64,000 nt of DNA from a virus. Shown here in pieces: positions 20,156 through 29,065 of this stretch (positions within the stretch are counted from its first letter, which is position 1; every line of letters begins with the position of its first letter). The notes below the pieces were generated by a model. The model did not search any database. It saw only the letters and a program-made list of their open reading frames with translations, and was not told where the DNA came from. A program made the translations under genes and the position numbers. The stretch lies in the IMG/VR virus record IMGVR_UViG_3300022594_000235, positions 42,658 to 106,657 of that record; one strand, given 5' to 3'.

Positions 20156-21201
20156 TGAAGATAAGCAAGATCCCCGGACTAGGTCGGTTTGGAGTGTTTA
20201 TTGATGATGTTGACTTTGCATCAATGACTCCTGACCTGTGGAATGAAATTGGCAATATACATTTAAACAGTCTAGTCACTATATTGCGAAATGTTAAACT
20301 TGATGTTCGTTCGTATGTCAAGTGGATGAAGCAGTGGGGTCATCCAAGTTCAAATAAGTTTTACGAAATACAACACAGATACAACATTGAGTATCCATTT
20401 CAAATTATAGGAAAGACTGAAGTTAACGGAGTACCAGTTGATCCTGTAGATGAAGAATGGGCACACGGCATATTTAGAATGTTAGCCCCAGACGAACACG
20501 GCATGCCAACATCGGCAATGATGGTAACTGGCAAACGTGATAAAGATGGAAACCCGTTAGGCATGTTTGCTGATGGTGAGCTATTATGGCATAGTAACGA
20601 ATCGGGACAGTTAGCATTTGCTCCTGGTGTTGCCCTGTTAGGTGAGTCAGGAGTTGTTGGAAGTTCTACAGGGTTTGTAACAACAACAGATTGGTACGAA
20701 AAACAAACAGAAAGTTTTCGCAGTGAACTAGATGAAATGATTATAGTTCACAAGTTTACTCCAGGAAGAATCAATCCAGGATTACCCGAGCATCAAGACA
20801 AAATTATGTTTCATAATATGTGTCCAACTCCTAACGAGTTGCCACTGGTTATTCAAAGTCCTGCTGGTATAAAAGGATTACATTATAGTATTAACACAAT
20901 TGATTCTATTAAAGGAATGACCAAAGAAGAATCACAACAAGTATTTGATGTTATAAACAAAGGCCTGTTCACAGATGAACATACCTACGATCACTGGTAT
21001 GCTCAAGATAATGATCTTTGTTTGTTTGACAACAGTATTACACTACACAGAAGATTAGGTGGCATTACTAATAGAATGTGTTACCGCATACAATATGCGT
21101 TTAGCAAACTTGCTCCTGATTATAATCCATACTTTCAAAAAATGTATGCAGACGAGTATGCTAATAGAATAACAGACATGGCTAAATTAGTCATAACATA
21201 A
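20155..21201 (+). CDS. TauD/TfdA-family oxygenase-like protein (348 aa)
   Basis: The TauD fold is indicated by LLWHSNESGQLAFAPGVALL (where TauD has WHTDxTF), SSTGFVTTTDWY, and the C-terminal FDNSITLHRR and RMCYRIQY. Metal ligands H146 and H298 are present, but the acidic ligand position is Asn148, with Glu149 next to it. Loss of this Asp is typical of halogenase-type relatives, so chemistry could differ from hydroxylation. It precedes the IscU gene by 12 nt. Confidence 0.75.
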   Translation: MKISKIPGLGRFGVFIDDVDFASMTPDLWNEIGNIHLNSLVTILRNVKLDVRSYVKWMKQWGHPSSNKFYEIQHRYNIEYPFQIIGKTEVNGVPVDPVDEEWAHGIFRMLAPDEHGMPTSAMMVTGKRDKDGNPLGMFADGELLWHSNESGQLAFAPGVALLGESGVVGSSTGFVTTTDWYEKQTESFRSELDEMIIVHKFTPGRINPGLPEHQDKIMFHNMCPTPNELPLVIQSPAGIKGLHYSINTIDSIKGMTKEESQQVFDVINKGLFTDEHTYDHWYAQDNDLCLFDNSITLHRRLGGITNRMCYRIQYAFSKLAPDYNPYFQKMYADEYANRITDMAKLVIT

Positions 21202-21213
21202 GGAACATACAAT

Positions 21214-21597
21214 ATGGCATACTCAGATAAAGTAATCGATCACTATGAAAACCCACGCAACGTGGGTAGTTTTGGCAAGGACGAAGCAGGTGTAGGCACT
21301 GGTATGGTAGGAGCACCGGCCTGCGGTGACGTAATGAAACTACAAATCAAAGTTAGCCCTGAAGGTATCATAGAAGACGCTAAGTTCAAGACGTATGGGT
21401 GTGGTTCAGCTATTGCCAGTTCAAGCCTAGTAACAGAGTGGGTCAAGGGTATGCATATTGACGAAGCCCAGAAACTCAAGAACTCAGACATTGCAACAGA
21501 ACTTGCGCTACCACCCGTAAAGATTCACTGTTCAATTCTTGCAGAAGATGCAATCAAAGCCGCAGTAGCGGACTATAAGGCAAAGCATGGCAACTAA
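21214..21597 (+). CDS. iscU: Fe-S cluster scaffold IscU (127 aa)
   Basis: A full-length IscU: cysteines C37 (ACGD), C63 (YGCGSA) and C106, plus the HscA recognition motif LPPVKIHCS. It assembles clusters with host IscS and chaperones. No IscS, HscA or ferredoxin is seen in the window, so it must use host partners. It overlaps the APS kinase fusion gene by 11 nt. Its position leads into the radical SAM block. Confidence 0.95.
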   Translation: MAYSDKVIDHYENPRNVGSFGKDEAGVGTGMVGAPACGDVMKLQIKVSPEGIIEDAKFKTYGCGSAIASSSLVTEWVKGMHIDEAQKLKNSDIATELALPPVKIHCSILAEDAIKAAVADYKAKHGN

Positions 21598-22375
21598 AAT
21601 ATTAATTATGGGTCTACCTGGTGCAGGTAAGACTACACTAGCAGAAGCGTTACGTGAACGCCTGTGGCAAGAAGGGCGCACAGTAAGTTGGTTTAATGCA
21701 GACGAAGTTCGTAAACAATATAACGATTGGGATTTCAGTCACGAAGGCCGTATCCGTCAAAGTAAGCGCATGGACGAATTAGCCACAGCCACAACTACTG
21801 ATTATGTTATTGCAGACTTTGTTGCTCCTTTAGTTGAAATGCGTAACAACTTTAAAGCAGACTGGACTATCTGGGTAGATACTATTCGTGAAGGTCGTTA
21901 TGCTGATACAAACAAGGCTTTTATTGAGCCTGAGATCTACGACTTCCGTGTTATAGAACAAGATGCAGAAAAGTGGGCAGACTTTATTGTTAACCATATT
22001 ATTGACGATCGCCGTCGTCCAACATTTGATTGGCGTAAAGAAACAGTACAGATGTTAGGACGTTGGCAACCTTGGCATGATGGTCATCGTGCCCTATTTG
22101 AGCGCCTGTTGGCCAAGACAGGACAAGTTGTTATTCAAGTACGTGATGTACAGGGCTGGCAAGATAGCAATCCATTTAACTTCTTTGATGTTGTTAAGTT
22201 TATTAAACGTGACTTAGATCCATTGTACCAAGGACAGTATGAGATACAGTTAGTTCCTAACATTGTACACATTGGCTGGGGTCGTGGTGTAGGATATACA
22301 GCAGGTGAGGAAACATTTGATGATAAAATCACTGATATTAGTGCTACAAAAATTCGCAAACAATTGGGTATCTGA
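21587..22375 (+). CDS. APS kinase-like/nucleotidyltransferase fusion (262 aa)
   Basis: Residues 1-140 are a CysC-type kinase: P-loop GLPGAGKTT (9-17) and SWFNADEVRK. Residues 150-262 are a cytidylyl/adenylyltransferase-type domain: LGRWQPWHDGHRALF with the HxGH motif (H164, H167) and ISATKIR near the end. The first half would phosphorylate adenylylsulfate to PAPS. The second resembles NadM-like enzymes and may transfer AMP or CMP. The neighbouring DUF2061 gene matches bacterial sulfate-activation operons. Confidence 0.8.
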   Translation: MATKILIMGLPGAGKTTLAEALRERLWQEGRTVSWFNADEVRKQYNDWDFSHEGRIRQSKRMDELATATTTDYVIADFVAPLVEMRNNFKADWTIWVDTIREGRYADTNKAFIEPEIYDFRVIEQDAEKWADFIVNHIIDDRRRPTFDWRKETVQMLGRWQPWHDGHRALFERLLAKTGQVVIQVRDVQGWQDSNPFNFFDVVKFIKRDLDPLYQGQYEIQLVPNIVHIGWGRGVGYTAGEETFDDKITDISATKIRKQLGI

Positions 22376-22383
22376 GTACGAAG

Positions 22384-22590
22384 ATGAGCGACTCAGCTGT
22401 AAGAAGTCTAGCCAAAGCAGTTAGTTGGCGAGTAACAGGAACTATAGATACCTTTATCATTAGCTGGTTGATTACGGGTCAAGCCTTACTAGCCAGCGGA
22501 ATTGCATTTACAGAAATTATGACAAAAATATTATTATTCTGGGCTCACGAAAGAGTATGGAATAAAATTAGTTGGGGGAAGGATGACTAA
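22384..22590 (+). CDS. DUF2061 membrane protein, copy 2 (68 aa)
   Basis: A canonical DUF2061: SLAKAVSWRVTGTIDTFIIS, LITGQ, then FTEIMTKILLFWAHERVWNK. It has two transmembrane helices. In bacteria this family sits beside cysC/cysN, where its role in sulfate activation is unproven. Here too it directly follows the APS kinase gene. It overlaps the B12-type radical SAM gene by 8 nt. A weaker copy lies at 847. Confidence 0.85.
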   Translation: MSDSAVRSLAKAVSWRVTGTIDTFIISWLITGQALLASGIAFTEIMTKILLFWAHERVWNKISWGKDD

Positions 22591-24283
22591 ACGTATTACT
22601 ACTCTTGCGTTTAGTATGGCTTTAACTACAGATTACAATTTCCCTTACGTACACATACTATTCAAACAGCATTACAAAGTCTTTGGAAAATACCCTGAAC
22701 AATACGAATGGGTAGATCCGGATTATCTTACGCAAGATATAGAACCTTCTATTGTTGCTGATTGGGTTGTTGATAATAAAATTGATATTGTGTTTGCAAG
22801 TATGTACTTGTGGAATCATCAATATACTCACATGATCCTTAAAGAAATTAAGGAACGTAATCCAAACATAACAATCATTGCAGGCGGCCCTCATGTCTTT
22901 GGCAATGATCCTGTGTACTTTGAAGAACACCCTTGGGTTGATATCGTTTCAGATGCTAAAGTATACGGCGAAGCATTCATTGTTGATTATCTTAACGGCA
23001 ATGAACTAGCTGACGTTACAGGAGCAATTTGGGCAACTGGCAAAAGTAATAAAAAATTTAACATACGAGATTTTGAATGGGCTCCTAGAGTCTATGCTGA
23101 CAATATTGACTATGTCAAGAAAGTCATTGCAATGGCTAAATCAGCTTCGATGCCAGCCGTAGTTGGATTTGCTATTGAAACTAGTAGAGGATGCCCATTT
23201 GCCTGTACCTTCTGTGAGTGGGGTGGCGGCATTGCTACCAAGATGAGTAAAAAAGATCTAGCCGATGTTAAAGCAGATGTTGCGGCGTTAATATCTGCTA
23301 AGGCAGAACGATTCCATATATGTGATAGCAACTTTGGTTTTTGGGACGAAGATGTAGCTCTGCTCAAACAAATTGCGGCATCTAATAGAATTGTAGGGTT
23401 TCCTAAAGTTGTTACTATCTATGGATGGAGTAAGAATAATAACAAGCGCCATTATGAAATGTGTAAGATAATGGCCAACTCAACTATCGAAGGCTTCTAT
23501 TATGCTCTAAGCATACAAGGGCTGAACGAGTTAACATTACAACAAATTAAACGATCTGATTCGCCACTAGAAGATAGATGGGCATTAGCTAGAAAGATAT
23601 CACAAGACTTCAAAACAAAAGTTCACGTTGAAATCCTAATGGGATTACCGGGTGACAAATTAGTTGACTATTATAAGATTTTAAACAAACGACATGAATT
23701 AGATGCGTTCTCTCATTATGTCTGGATGTTGTTACCAAACACCGAAGCCCATACAAAAGAGTACAGAGAAAAGTACAGTCTTAAAACAGCATGGGCGCAT
23801 AATGTACAACCTAGCTTCATAAAACACAAAGGTCAAAAGATTAACAAAGAACTAACGGCCGCTCATGCAAAAAACAGATACGAATATGTAGTTGGCAGTT
23901 ATTCTTTAGATCCAGAAGAGTGGCTAGAAGTATTCATGCTTGAACGGTTGTATAATACAGCAAAGAAGCATACAATAGTATGGCCAGTGTTAGAAGCAAA
24001 GCGTGTTCAACTAGGACTTCATCCAAGCGTGTTTTGGAAAAAGATCATGCGTAACTTTAATAAAATAGATAGTCCAGAGTGGAAGTCTATATGGGAAGAC
24101 ATGTGGCCAAAAATACATAAAATGGTTGAGCCATTACAACCTGGAGAAATCAGGTACATGGGATCAGCAGGTATTGAAGATGGACACTCTGTGCATCTAA
24201 GTGATGTTGCTATTATGTTTTTTGAAAAGTACACAGACAAGTTGTTAGCATTAGTTGAACAGGATCAGGAAGGATTACAATGA
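22583..24283 (+). CDS. B12-binding-type radical SAM protein (566 aa)
   Basis: Residues about 60-140 form a cobalamin-binding-like Rossmann domain (IDIVFASMYLWNHQYTHMIL, TIIAGGPHV); the classic DxHxxG is absent. The radical SAM core follows with CX3CX2C at C204/C208/C211 (SRGCPFACTFCEWGG). The C-terminal 250 residues are helical. Class B enzymes methylate or rearrange unactivated carbons. It opens the radical SAM block and overlaps the UGDH-like gene by 4 nt. Confidence 0.85.
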   Translation: MTKRITTLAFSMALTTDYNFPYVHILFKQHYKVFGKYPEQYEWVDPDYLTQDIEPSIVADWVVDNKIDIVFASMYLWNHQYTHMILKEIKERNPNITIIAGGPHVFGNDPVYFEEHPWVDIVSDAKVYGEAFIVDYLNGNELADVTGAIWATGKSNKKFNIRDFEWAPRVYADNIDYVKKVIAMAKSASMPAVVGFAIETSRGCPFACTFCEWGGGIATKMSKKDLADVKADVAALISAKAERFHICDSNFGFWDEDVALLKQIAASNRIVGFPKVVTIYGWSKNNNKRHYEMCKIMANSTIEGFYYALSIQGLNELTLQQIKRSDSPLEDRWALARKISQDFKTKVHVEILMGLPGDKLVDYYKILNKRHELDAFSHYVWMLLPNTEAHTKEYREKYSLKTAWAHNVQPSFIKHKGQKINKELTAAHAKNRYEYVVGSYSLDPEEWLEVFMLERLYNTAKKHTIVWPVLEAKRVQLGLHPSVFWKKIMRNFNKIDSPEWKSIWEDMWPKIHKMVEPLQPGEIRYMGSAGIEDGHSVHLSDVAIMFFEKYTDKLLALVEQDQEGLQ

Positions 24284-25014
24284 TAGGAATTATTGGGTAT
24301 GGTATGGTTGGTAAAGCAGTTGAGTATGGATTTAAAAATACTCAAGTGATTGTGTCTGACCCTGCGTATGGAATAACAGACATTGTTGATGTTGTCCAAG
24401 CTGATCCAGAAGTTATATTTGTATGTGTTCCTACTCCTACAGATGACGACAAATATAGTTTGTTACGTGGCGTCCTTAAGGATATAAAGCAAACAGGCTA
24501 TACAGGATTGATTGTTGTAAAGAGTACAGTATTACCGCAGTACATAGAAGATTTTGATGTATTATACAATCCTGAGTTTCTAAGCAGAGCAACAGCTAAC
24601 ACAGACTTTACTAATCCTCCTATGTTGATCATAGGTGGTGATCCAATCAAAGCAAAAGAGTTACTGTCAATATATAAAAAGTATTCAACTGTGGTAACAG
24701 ACAAAGTATTCATTACAGATATTAAAACTGCTAGCCTAGCCAAATATGCAATGAATAGTTTTTACGCTACCAAGGTTACATTTATGAATCAAATGTACGA
24801 AGTAGCAGAACAAGTTGGTGCAGACTGGAACAGCGTAACTAATATCTTAAAAGAACATCCTTGGATGGGAACACATCACTTTGCTGTGCCCGGACCAGAT
24901 GGTAGCAGAGGATTTGGTGGCCCTTGCTTGCCTAAAGACACAGAAGCATTAGTTAAAGAGTTTGATGTTGAGTTATTAAGAACTGTACTAGAAATAAACA
25001 AAAATTACAGATAA
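24280..25014 (+). CDS. UDP-glucose/GDP-mannose dehydrogenase-like, short form (244 aa)
   Basis: NAD-binding IGYGMVGKAVEYG (residues 4-16), VKSTVLP, NPEFLSRATANTDF and the catalytic cysteine in FGGPCLPKDTEAL are all present. The usual C-terminal UDP-binding domain is missing, since bacterial enzymes have about 400-450 residues. It would oxidise a nucleotide sugar to the uronic acid. The tail overlaps the convergent oxygenase gene by 10 nt. Confidence 0.85.
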   Translation: MIGIIGYGMVGKAVEYGFKNTQVIVSDPAYGITDIVDVVQADPEVIFVCVPTPTDDDKYSLLRGVLKDIKQTGYTGLIVVKSTVLPQYIEDFDVLYNPEFLSRATANTDFTNPPMLIIGGDPIKAKELLSIYKKYSTVVTDKVFITDIKTASLAKYAMNSFYATKVTFMNQMYEVAEQVGADWNSVTNILKEHPWMGTHHFAVPGPDGSRGFGGPCLPKDTEALVKEFDVELLRTVLEINKNYR

Positions 25015-25538
25015 GTTTTACTACGCTCTGCAATCAATTTTGCTTGTCGTCTGTAGTCGTCAAAGTCAAACCCTGTAGGTGTAATCTTTTCAACTGAAAC
25101 CATAATTCTTAATTTGTCAGGATCAATATTGAATACTGAATGTGGGCTCTTAACATCTATAGTATGCCACACACCTTTTGGTATAACATGATCCTCAATA
25201 ATCTCGCTATTGTTGTCAATGCTAGTGTGCCACGCAGTATGAGTTTCGCCACCTGTTTCAATTAAAAAACTTGTTACTGATTCTATTCCAGAATCGACGT
25301 GCGGCGGAAACACATTCTTAATTGTTCTAACGTGCAATTTATAAATTGGGCCCAGATCAAAGTATTGTTTGATCCATGTCTCTAATTGTTTTGGAGGATT
25401 GTATATGCAAAAATTATCAAATATGTCACCAAAGCCAGACACATTATCGTTACCAATTACAGTTTTAGCTAACTCTTGTAAGTGTACTGGTAATGCAGGT
25501 ATTTCCGGATGGTATGTAACGAATCGACTATTTTCCAT
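25005..25538 (-). CDS. 2OG-Fe(II)/cupin-type oxygenase-like protein (177 aa)
   Basis: PPHVDSG supplies HxD; the distal region GVWHTIDVKSPHSVFN and a later Arg (KLRIMVSVE) fit the aspartyl-hydroxylase-like jelly roll. The ATG at 25538 is preferred because AGGA lies 9 nt upstream; an ATG 9 nt earlier would have AGGA against it. It is the only leftward gene inside a long rightward block. The substrate is unknown. Confidence 0.7.
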   Translation of the reverse strand: MENSRFVTYHPEIPALPVHLQELAKTVIGNDNVSGFGDIFDNFCIYNPPKQLETWIKQYFDLGPIYKLHVRTIKNVFPPHVDSGIESVTSFLIETGGETHTAWHTSIDNNSEIIEDHVIPKGVWHTIDVKSPHSVFNIDPDKLRIMVSVEKITPTGFDFDDYRRQAKLIAERSKTYL

Positions 25539-25572
25539 TGACTTCATTCCTAATGTATGTTAATATTTAATC

Positions 25573-25580
25573 TATAAATA
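25573..25580 (+). promoter_or_regulatory. T4 consensus late promoter TATAAATA
   Basis: A perfect TATAAATA box, 27 nt upstream of the radical SAM gene at 25608. It may drive the long rightward block. Confidence 0.7.
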
Positions 25581-25607
25581 CCTTTATAACAACAAATATG
25601 GACAACT

Positions 25608-26714
25608 ATGGTAATTGATCTTAATGTAACCAGCACGTGCAACCTAGCATGTACCTACTGCTCCGAAGGATATGAGTGCGGATTATCCACCGCCTATGAA
25701 GAAAATACAGAAGTAACACTAGACGACATTGAAGAATTCATGTCAAAGATTGATGACCCAAAACGTGACATTTACTTTTGGGGTGGCGAGCCTTTTGTTA
25801 ACTGGGAATTCTGTCGCGGTGTTATGGAGAAGTATAAAGACAATCCAAACTACAGCTTCTTCTTTTATACCAACGGCGTATACCTAAAGAAATACCTAAA
25901 AGAACTTGTACGCTTTCATGAAGCAATGCCAGATCGTTTGAAGATACAGGTTTCATATGATGGCAAACCTGTTAATGATTTAACACGCTTTGACAAAGCA
26001 GGCAATCCCAGTTCTGCAATGGTTAAGAGCAACTACAAGGCCGCTAAAGAAGCAGGCCTTAATGTTAAAATGAAATCAGTGTTACCTGCAGAACACTTTG
26101 ATAAAATTTACGAAGCATTCTTAGATGTTATCTCAATGAACGATAACTACTTCCCAACACCAGACTTATACTCACAGTTAACAGAGGAAGAGTTTGCTCC
26201 TAGATTAGAAGTATTGAAACAAGGTCTAGCTAAGATCGCCAAGCACATCTATACACATAAGCTACCTCCTGAAAAGTTTGGTTGGTTTATGCAAAGTCGT
26301 GCTCTATGCTCCTCTGGTATTAATTATGTATCAGTAGACTTAAACGGAGACATCAGTCCATGTCACGGTTGCATGTACAAAGAGTCACATGCACACGTTA
26401 TGGGCAATATTTTAAAGACTCCAGACATTGATGCACTGATTAAAGAAAAGACAGAAATGTACAAAGGTGCTTTAGCCAATCAACCTTTAATGTGTCAATC
26501 ATGTGATAGCCAATTTTGTATGAAGTGCAATAGTGCTACTTACGAAAAAAGCGAAAAAGAAACATATCTTGAAAAATGGTCTGATCACACAAGTAATTGG
26601 CAAGTGTGCAAGGTATTCAAAACTAACGAAATTGTCCATCACGCATTGCGCACCGCTCTTAAGACTTACAAGAAACCTAAGTTTGAAATTAAAGCGGAAC
26701 AATGTAGCCTATGA
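25608..26714 (+). CDS. radical SAM-SPASM protein (368 aa)
   Basis: CX3CX2C at C11/C15/C18 (STCNLACTYCSE), GGEPF near residue 60, and a C-terminal Cys-rich region (DISPCHGCMYK, then CQSCDSQFCMKC) typical of SPASM domains that hold auxiliary Fe-S clusters. This is the architecture of anaerobic sulfatase maturases and RiPP-modifying enzymes. It overlaps the next radical SAM gene by 4 nt. Candidate client: the Cys-rich protein at 30397. Confidence 0.9.
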   Translation: MVIDLNVTSTCNLACTYCSEGYECGLSTAYEENTEVTLDDIEEFMSKIDDPKRDIYFWGGEPFVNWEFCRGVMEKYKDNPNYSFFFYTNGVYLKKYLKELVRFHEAMPDRLKIQVSYDGKPVNDLTRFDKAGNPSSAMVKSNYKAAKEAGLNVKMKSVLPAEHFDKIYEAFLDVISMNDNYFPTPDLYSQLTEEEFAPRLEVLKQGLAKIAKHIYTHKLPPEKFGWFMQSRALCSSGINYVSVDLNGDISPCHGCMYKESHAHVMGNILKTPDIDALIKEKTEMYKGALANQPLMCQSCDSQFCMKCNSATYEKSEKETYLEKWSDHTSNWQVCKVFKTNEIVHHALRTALKTYKKPKFEIKAEQCSL

Positions 26715-27625
26715 TGCAAACAGTTATTCCAAAGATTGTTAGTGCTGGATCAAAGGACTTTGAAGAAGTTTCCTTTGGTTGGTTGCTGACTGATTGGTGT
26801 AACTATGATTGCAGTTATTGTTCTAGCAAAGGTTGGCTAGTTGATAAGTTTGATAGAAGCAAATATCGCACAGCTTTAATTGTTCCATTTCGATTAAAAA
26901 ATATAGACGTAAACTTTACAATTGATCTAGCAGGTGGTGAGCCAACGGTTCATCCTTATCTTAATGAGATACTTAAAAGCCTAGCTGATATCAATGCTTG
27001 CAAACGCATTGTAGTTAATACAAACCTTTCTAGATCATTGCGTTACTTTAAGAATCTATACAAACATGATAAGATTATGATATCAGCTTCTTATCATGTT
27101 GAACACGATAATGAAGACTTTGTTAAGAAATGCCTAGAGCTTAAGAACGATAACTTTGTTGTTCATATTAATATTATTGATAATCCCATACACTGGCCTG
27201 CAATACTAAAACTAATTGAAACGTGTAGAGCAAATGATATCAATTATGCATTTAATTCGTTGCACTCTACTGAGTATAAAGAAATAAATTATACTCCAGA
27301 ATGTTTTGAAATGTTCAACGACCTTAATACAACTATTAAAGACCGTTACTACTACGCATATGAAGACGGTACTACAGAACATCTTAGCTCATTTGAAATT
27401 AAACAAAAAAGCCTACACAAGTTTTTAGGTTATAAGTGTACAACACTAAAATATCAAATACAATTTGATGGACGCATTGTTAGAGAATGTAACAGAGAAC
27501 CAGTTACAGCTATGTTTCCAAAACGCAAAGACTTTTTTAAAACAATAACATGTCCGCAAGCACAAGGGTGCGATTGCGATGTGATGCTAAATTATTACAA
27601 GGAATTACCCAATGTTTACGCTTGA
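26711..27625 (+). CDS. radical SAM protein (304 aa)
   Basis: The cluster motif sits at C30/C34/C37 (DWCNYDCSYCSS), then LAGGEPTVHPY and a partial barrel. The C-terminal cysteines (VRECNRE, then CPQAQGCDCDV) suggest an auxiliary metal site shorter than a standard SPASM. A CP...CNCD-type C-terminus is shared with the protein at 35010. It overlaps neighbours by 4 and 14 nt, so it is translated from the same message. Confidence 0.88.
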   Translation: MMQTVIPKIVSAGSKDFEEVSFGWLLTDWCNYDCSYCSSKGWLVDKFDRSKYRTALIVPFRLKNIDVNFTIDLAGGEPTVHPYLNEILKSLADINACKRIVVNTNLSRSLRYFKNLYKHDKIMISASYHVEHDNEDFVKKCLELKNDNFVVHINIIDNPIHWPAILKLIETCRANDINYAFNSLHSTEYKEINYTPECFEMFNDLNTTIKDRYYYAYEDGTTEHLSSFEIKQKSLHKFLGYKCTTLKYQIQFDGRIVRECNREPVTAMFPKRKDFFKTITCPQAQGCDCDVMLNYYKELPNVYA

Positions 27626-28736
27626 AATATCCGTAACTGAAAAATGTAACTTAGGTTGTCCCTACTGTTATGTTGCCAATCGCCCTACATGGATGACTCC
27701 AGAAGTTTTTGACAACGCTATGCCAGAGCTATACAATCTAATGTCTCGCAGTGGAGATAGAGACTATTATGTTAGTTTCTTTGGCGGAGAACCTCTGTTA
27801 AACTTTGATTTGATCAAATATGCTGTTCCTAAACTAAAAGCAGATCCAAGATGTAAAGGTATTAACATCATTACCAATCTAACTATGATCGATGATGAAA
27901 AATACAAGTTTATTAAAGAGAACAATGTAGGAGTTAGTTGGAGTTTTGATGGAATGAGTTCTAACACCACTCGTCCATTGTTGCCCTTGTTAGAAAACAC
28001 TAATCCAGAAACTGGCGAGTTGTTCAACGGCATCCTCGATATGTACAACTTTAAGAAGGATCTTATTATGGATCTAACTAACGGTTGTAAAGTTATGATA
28101 TGGCCAGGCAATACTAAAGACATGGCAGAGAACTTTGAGTTCTTGCTGGACTGGGGCATTGCACACCCTGACTTCAGTATTGTACGTGATGACGTTTGGA
28201 AGCGTGACGACATTCTAGAGTTTGGTGTTGAGTGTGAACGTCTAGCTACTGCATGGATCTCAAAGATTAAACAAGGCATACCATGTTCAGTTGGCTTCCT
28301 ACGCCTAGCTATATTAGATATCTTGTTTGGGCTTGTAAAAGGTAAACGAGCGTTTGGTTGCTTTGCAGGAACTAACGGTGGTGTGCTTATGAGCTCAGGA
28401 GAGTTTTATCCTTGTGCTCGCTTTGCAAGTAAAAAGATTATGAAAATGGATAGTGAATATGATTTCCAGTACTATCAAAAGATATTCAATCCACACAGCT
28501 ATGACAAATGCCAACCCTGCGATCTTAAGCAGGTATGTAACGCAGGATGTACTTACAGTCAAGTAACCAATGACAACAAGCCGTTAGACAGTATCTGTGA
28601 ATTGTTCCATATCTATTATCAACAGGCTATGCGTGTTGTAGAAGAGTGCAAAGATGAACCTTTGTTCCAAGATTTAATATTGCATTATCTTGATAACATT
28701 GGTGTAGAAAATGAAGGTGTAGAATGCAGGAACTAA
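27612..28736 (+). CDS. radical SAM-SPASM protein (374 aa)
   Basis: C12/C16/C19 (EKCNLGCPYCYV), FFGGEPLLNF, and a SPASM-like end (GGVLMSSGEFYPCARF, then CQPCDLKQVCNAGCTY). The pattern is close to sulfatase-maturase or quinohemoprotein-maturase enzymes, which act on peptide substrates. It overlaps the next small gene by 13 nt. Confidence 0.9.
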   Translation: MFTLEISVTEKCNLGCPYCYVANRPTWMTPEVFDNAMPELYNLMSRSGDRDYYVSFFGGEPLLNFDLIKYAVPKLKADPRCKGINIITNLTMIDDEKYKFIKENNVGVSWSFDGMSSNTTRPLLPLLENTNPETGELFNGILDMYNFKKDLIMDLTNGCKVMIWPGNTKDMAENFEFLLDWGIAHPDFSIVRDDVWKRDDILEFGVECERLATAWISKIKQGIPCSVGFLRLAILDILFGLVKGKRAFGCFAGTNGGVLMSSGEFYPCARFASKKIMKMDSEYDFQYYQKIFNPHSYDKCQPCDLKQVCNAGCTYSQVTNDNKPLDSICELFHIYYQQAMRVVEECKDEPLFQDLILHYLDNIGVENEGVECRN

Positions 28737-29065
28737 AACCTAAAAAGACTTATCGTAGTATTACCAGCATCCCTGTTAAGGTTGAAATGCAACCTGTTGA
28801 ACACAAGGCTGATCGCGTATTAACTACAGATGAACTACAAGAACAAATTGAAGAAGCACGTAAAGGTAAAGCCAAAGTAGACAGCAAGTACGTAGGTTTT
28901 GAGTTAGACGAACGCGGCCATCTGTTTGAATACAAATATGATTATGTTCGCTATCTAGATAATATGAGTCATATTATTAAAGAAGCTAAGGCACGTAAAA
29001 AGAGTAAAGCTGATGACCTTTATCAGAATACACATAAAATGCGTATAAGCAATTCACCAACATGA
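28724..29065 (+). CDS. unknown basic protein in radical SAM cluster (113 aa)
   Basis: MQELKPKKTYRSITSIPVKV; strongly charged, with a predicted long helix (LQEQIEEARKGKAKVDSK) and a basic C-terminus. It has no cysteines, so it is unlikely to carry clusters. Its place between two radical SAM genes, with overlaps on both sides, suggests a partner or adaptor, perhaps for peptide binding. No recognition domain is identified. Confidence 0.6.
   Translation: MQELKPKKTYRSITSIPVKVEMQPVEHKADRVLTTDELQEQIEEARKGKAKVDSKYVGFELDERGHLFEYKYDYVRYLDNMSHIIKEAKARKKSKADDLYQNTHKMRISNSPT

Noticed and set aside
27767-28279. 170-codon minus-strand reading frame
   Set aside because: It is entirely antisense to a clear radical SAM-SPASM gene.
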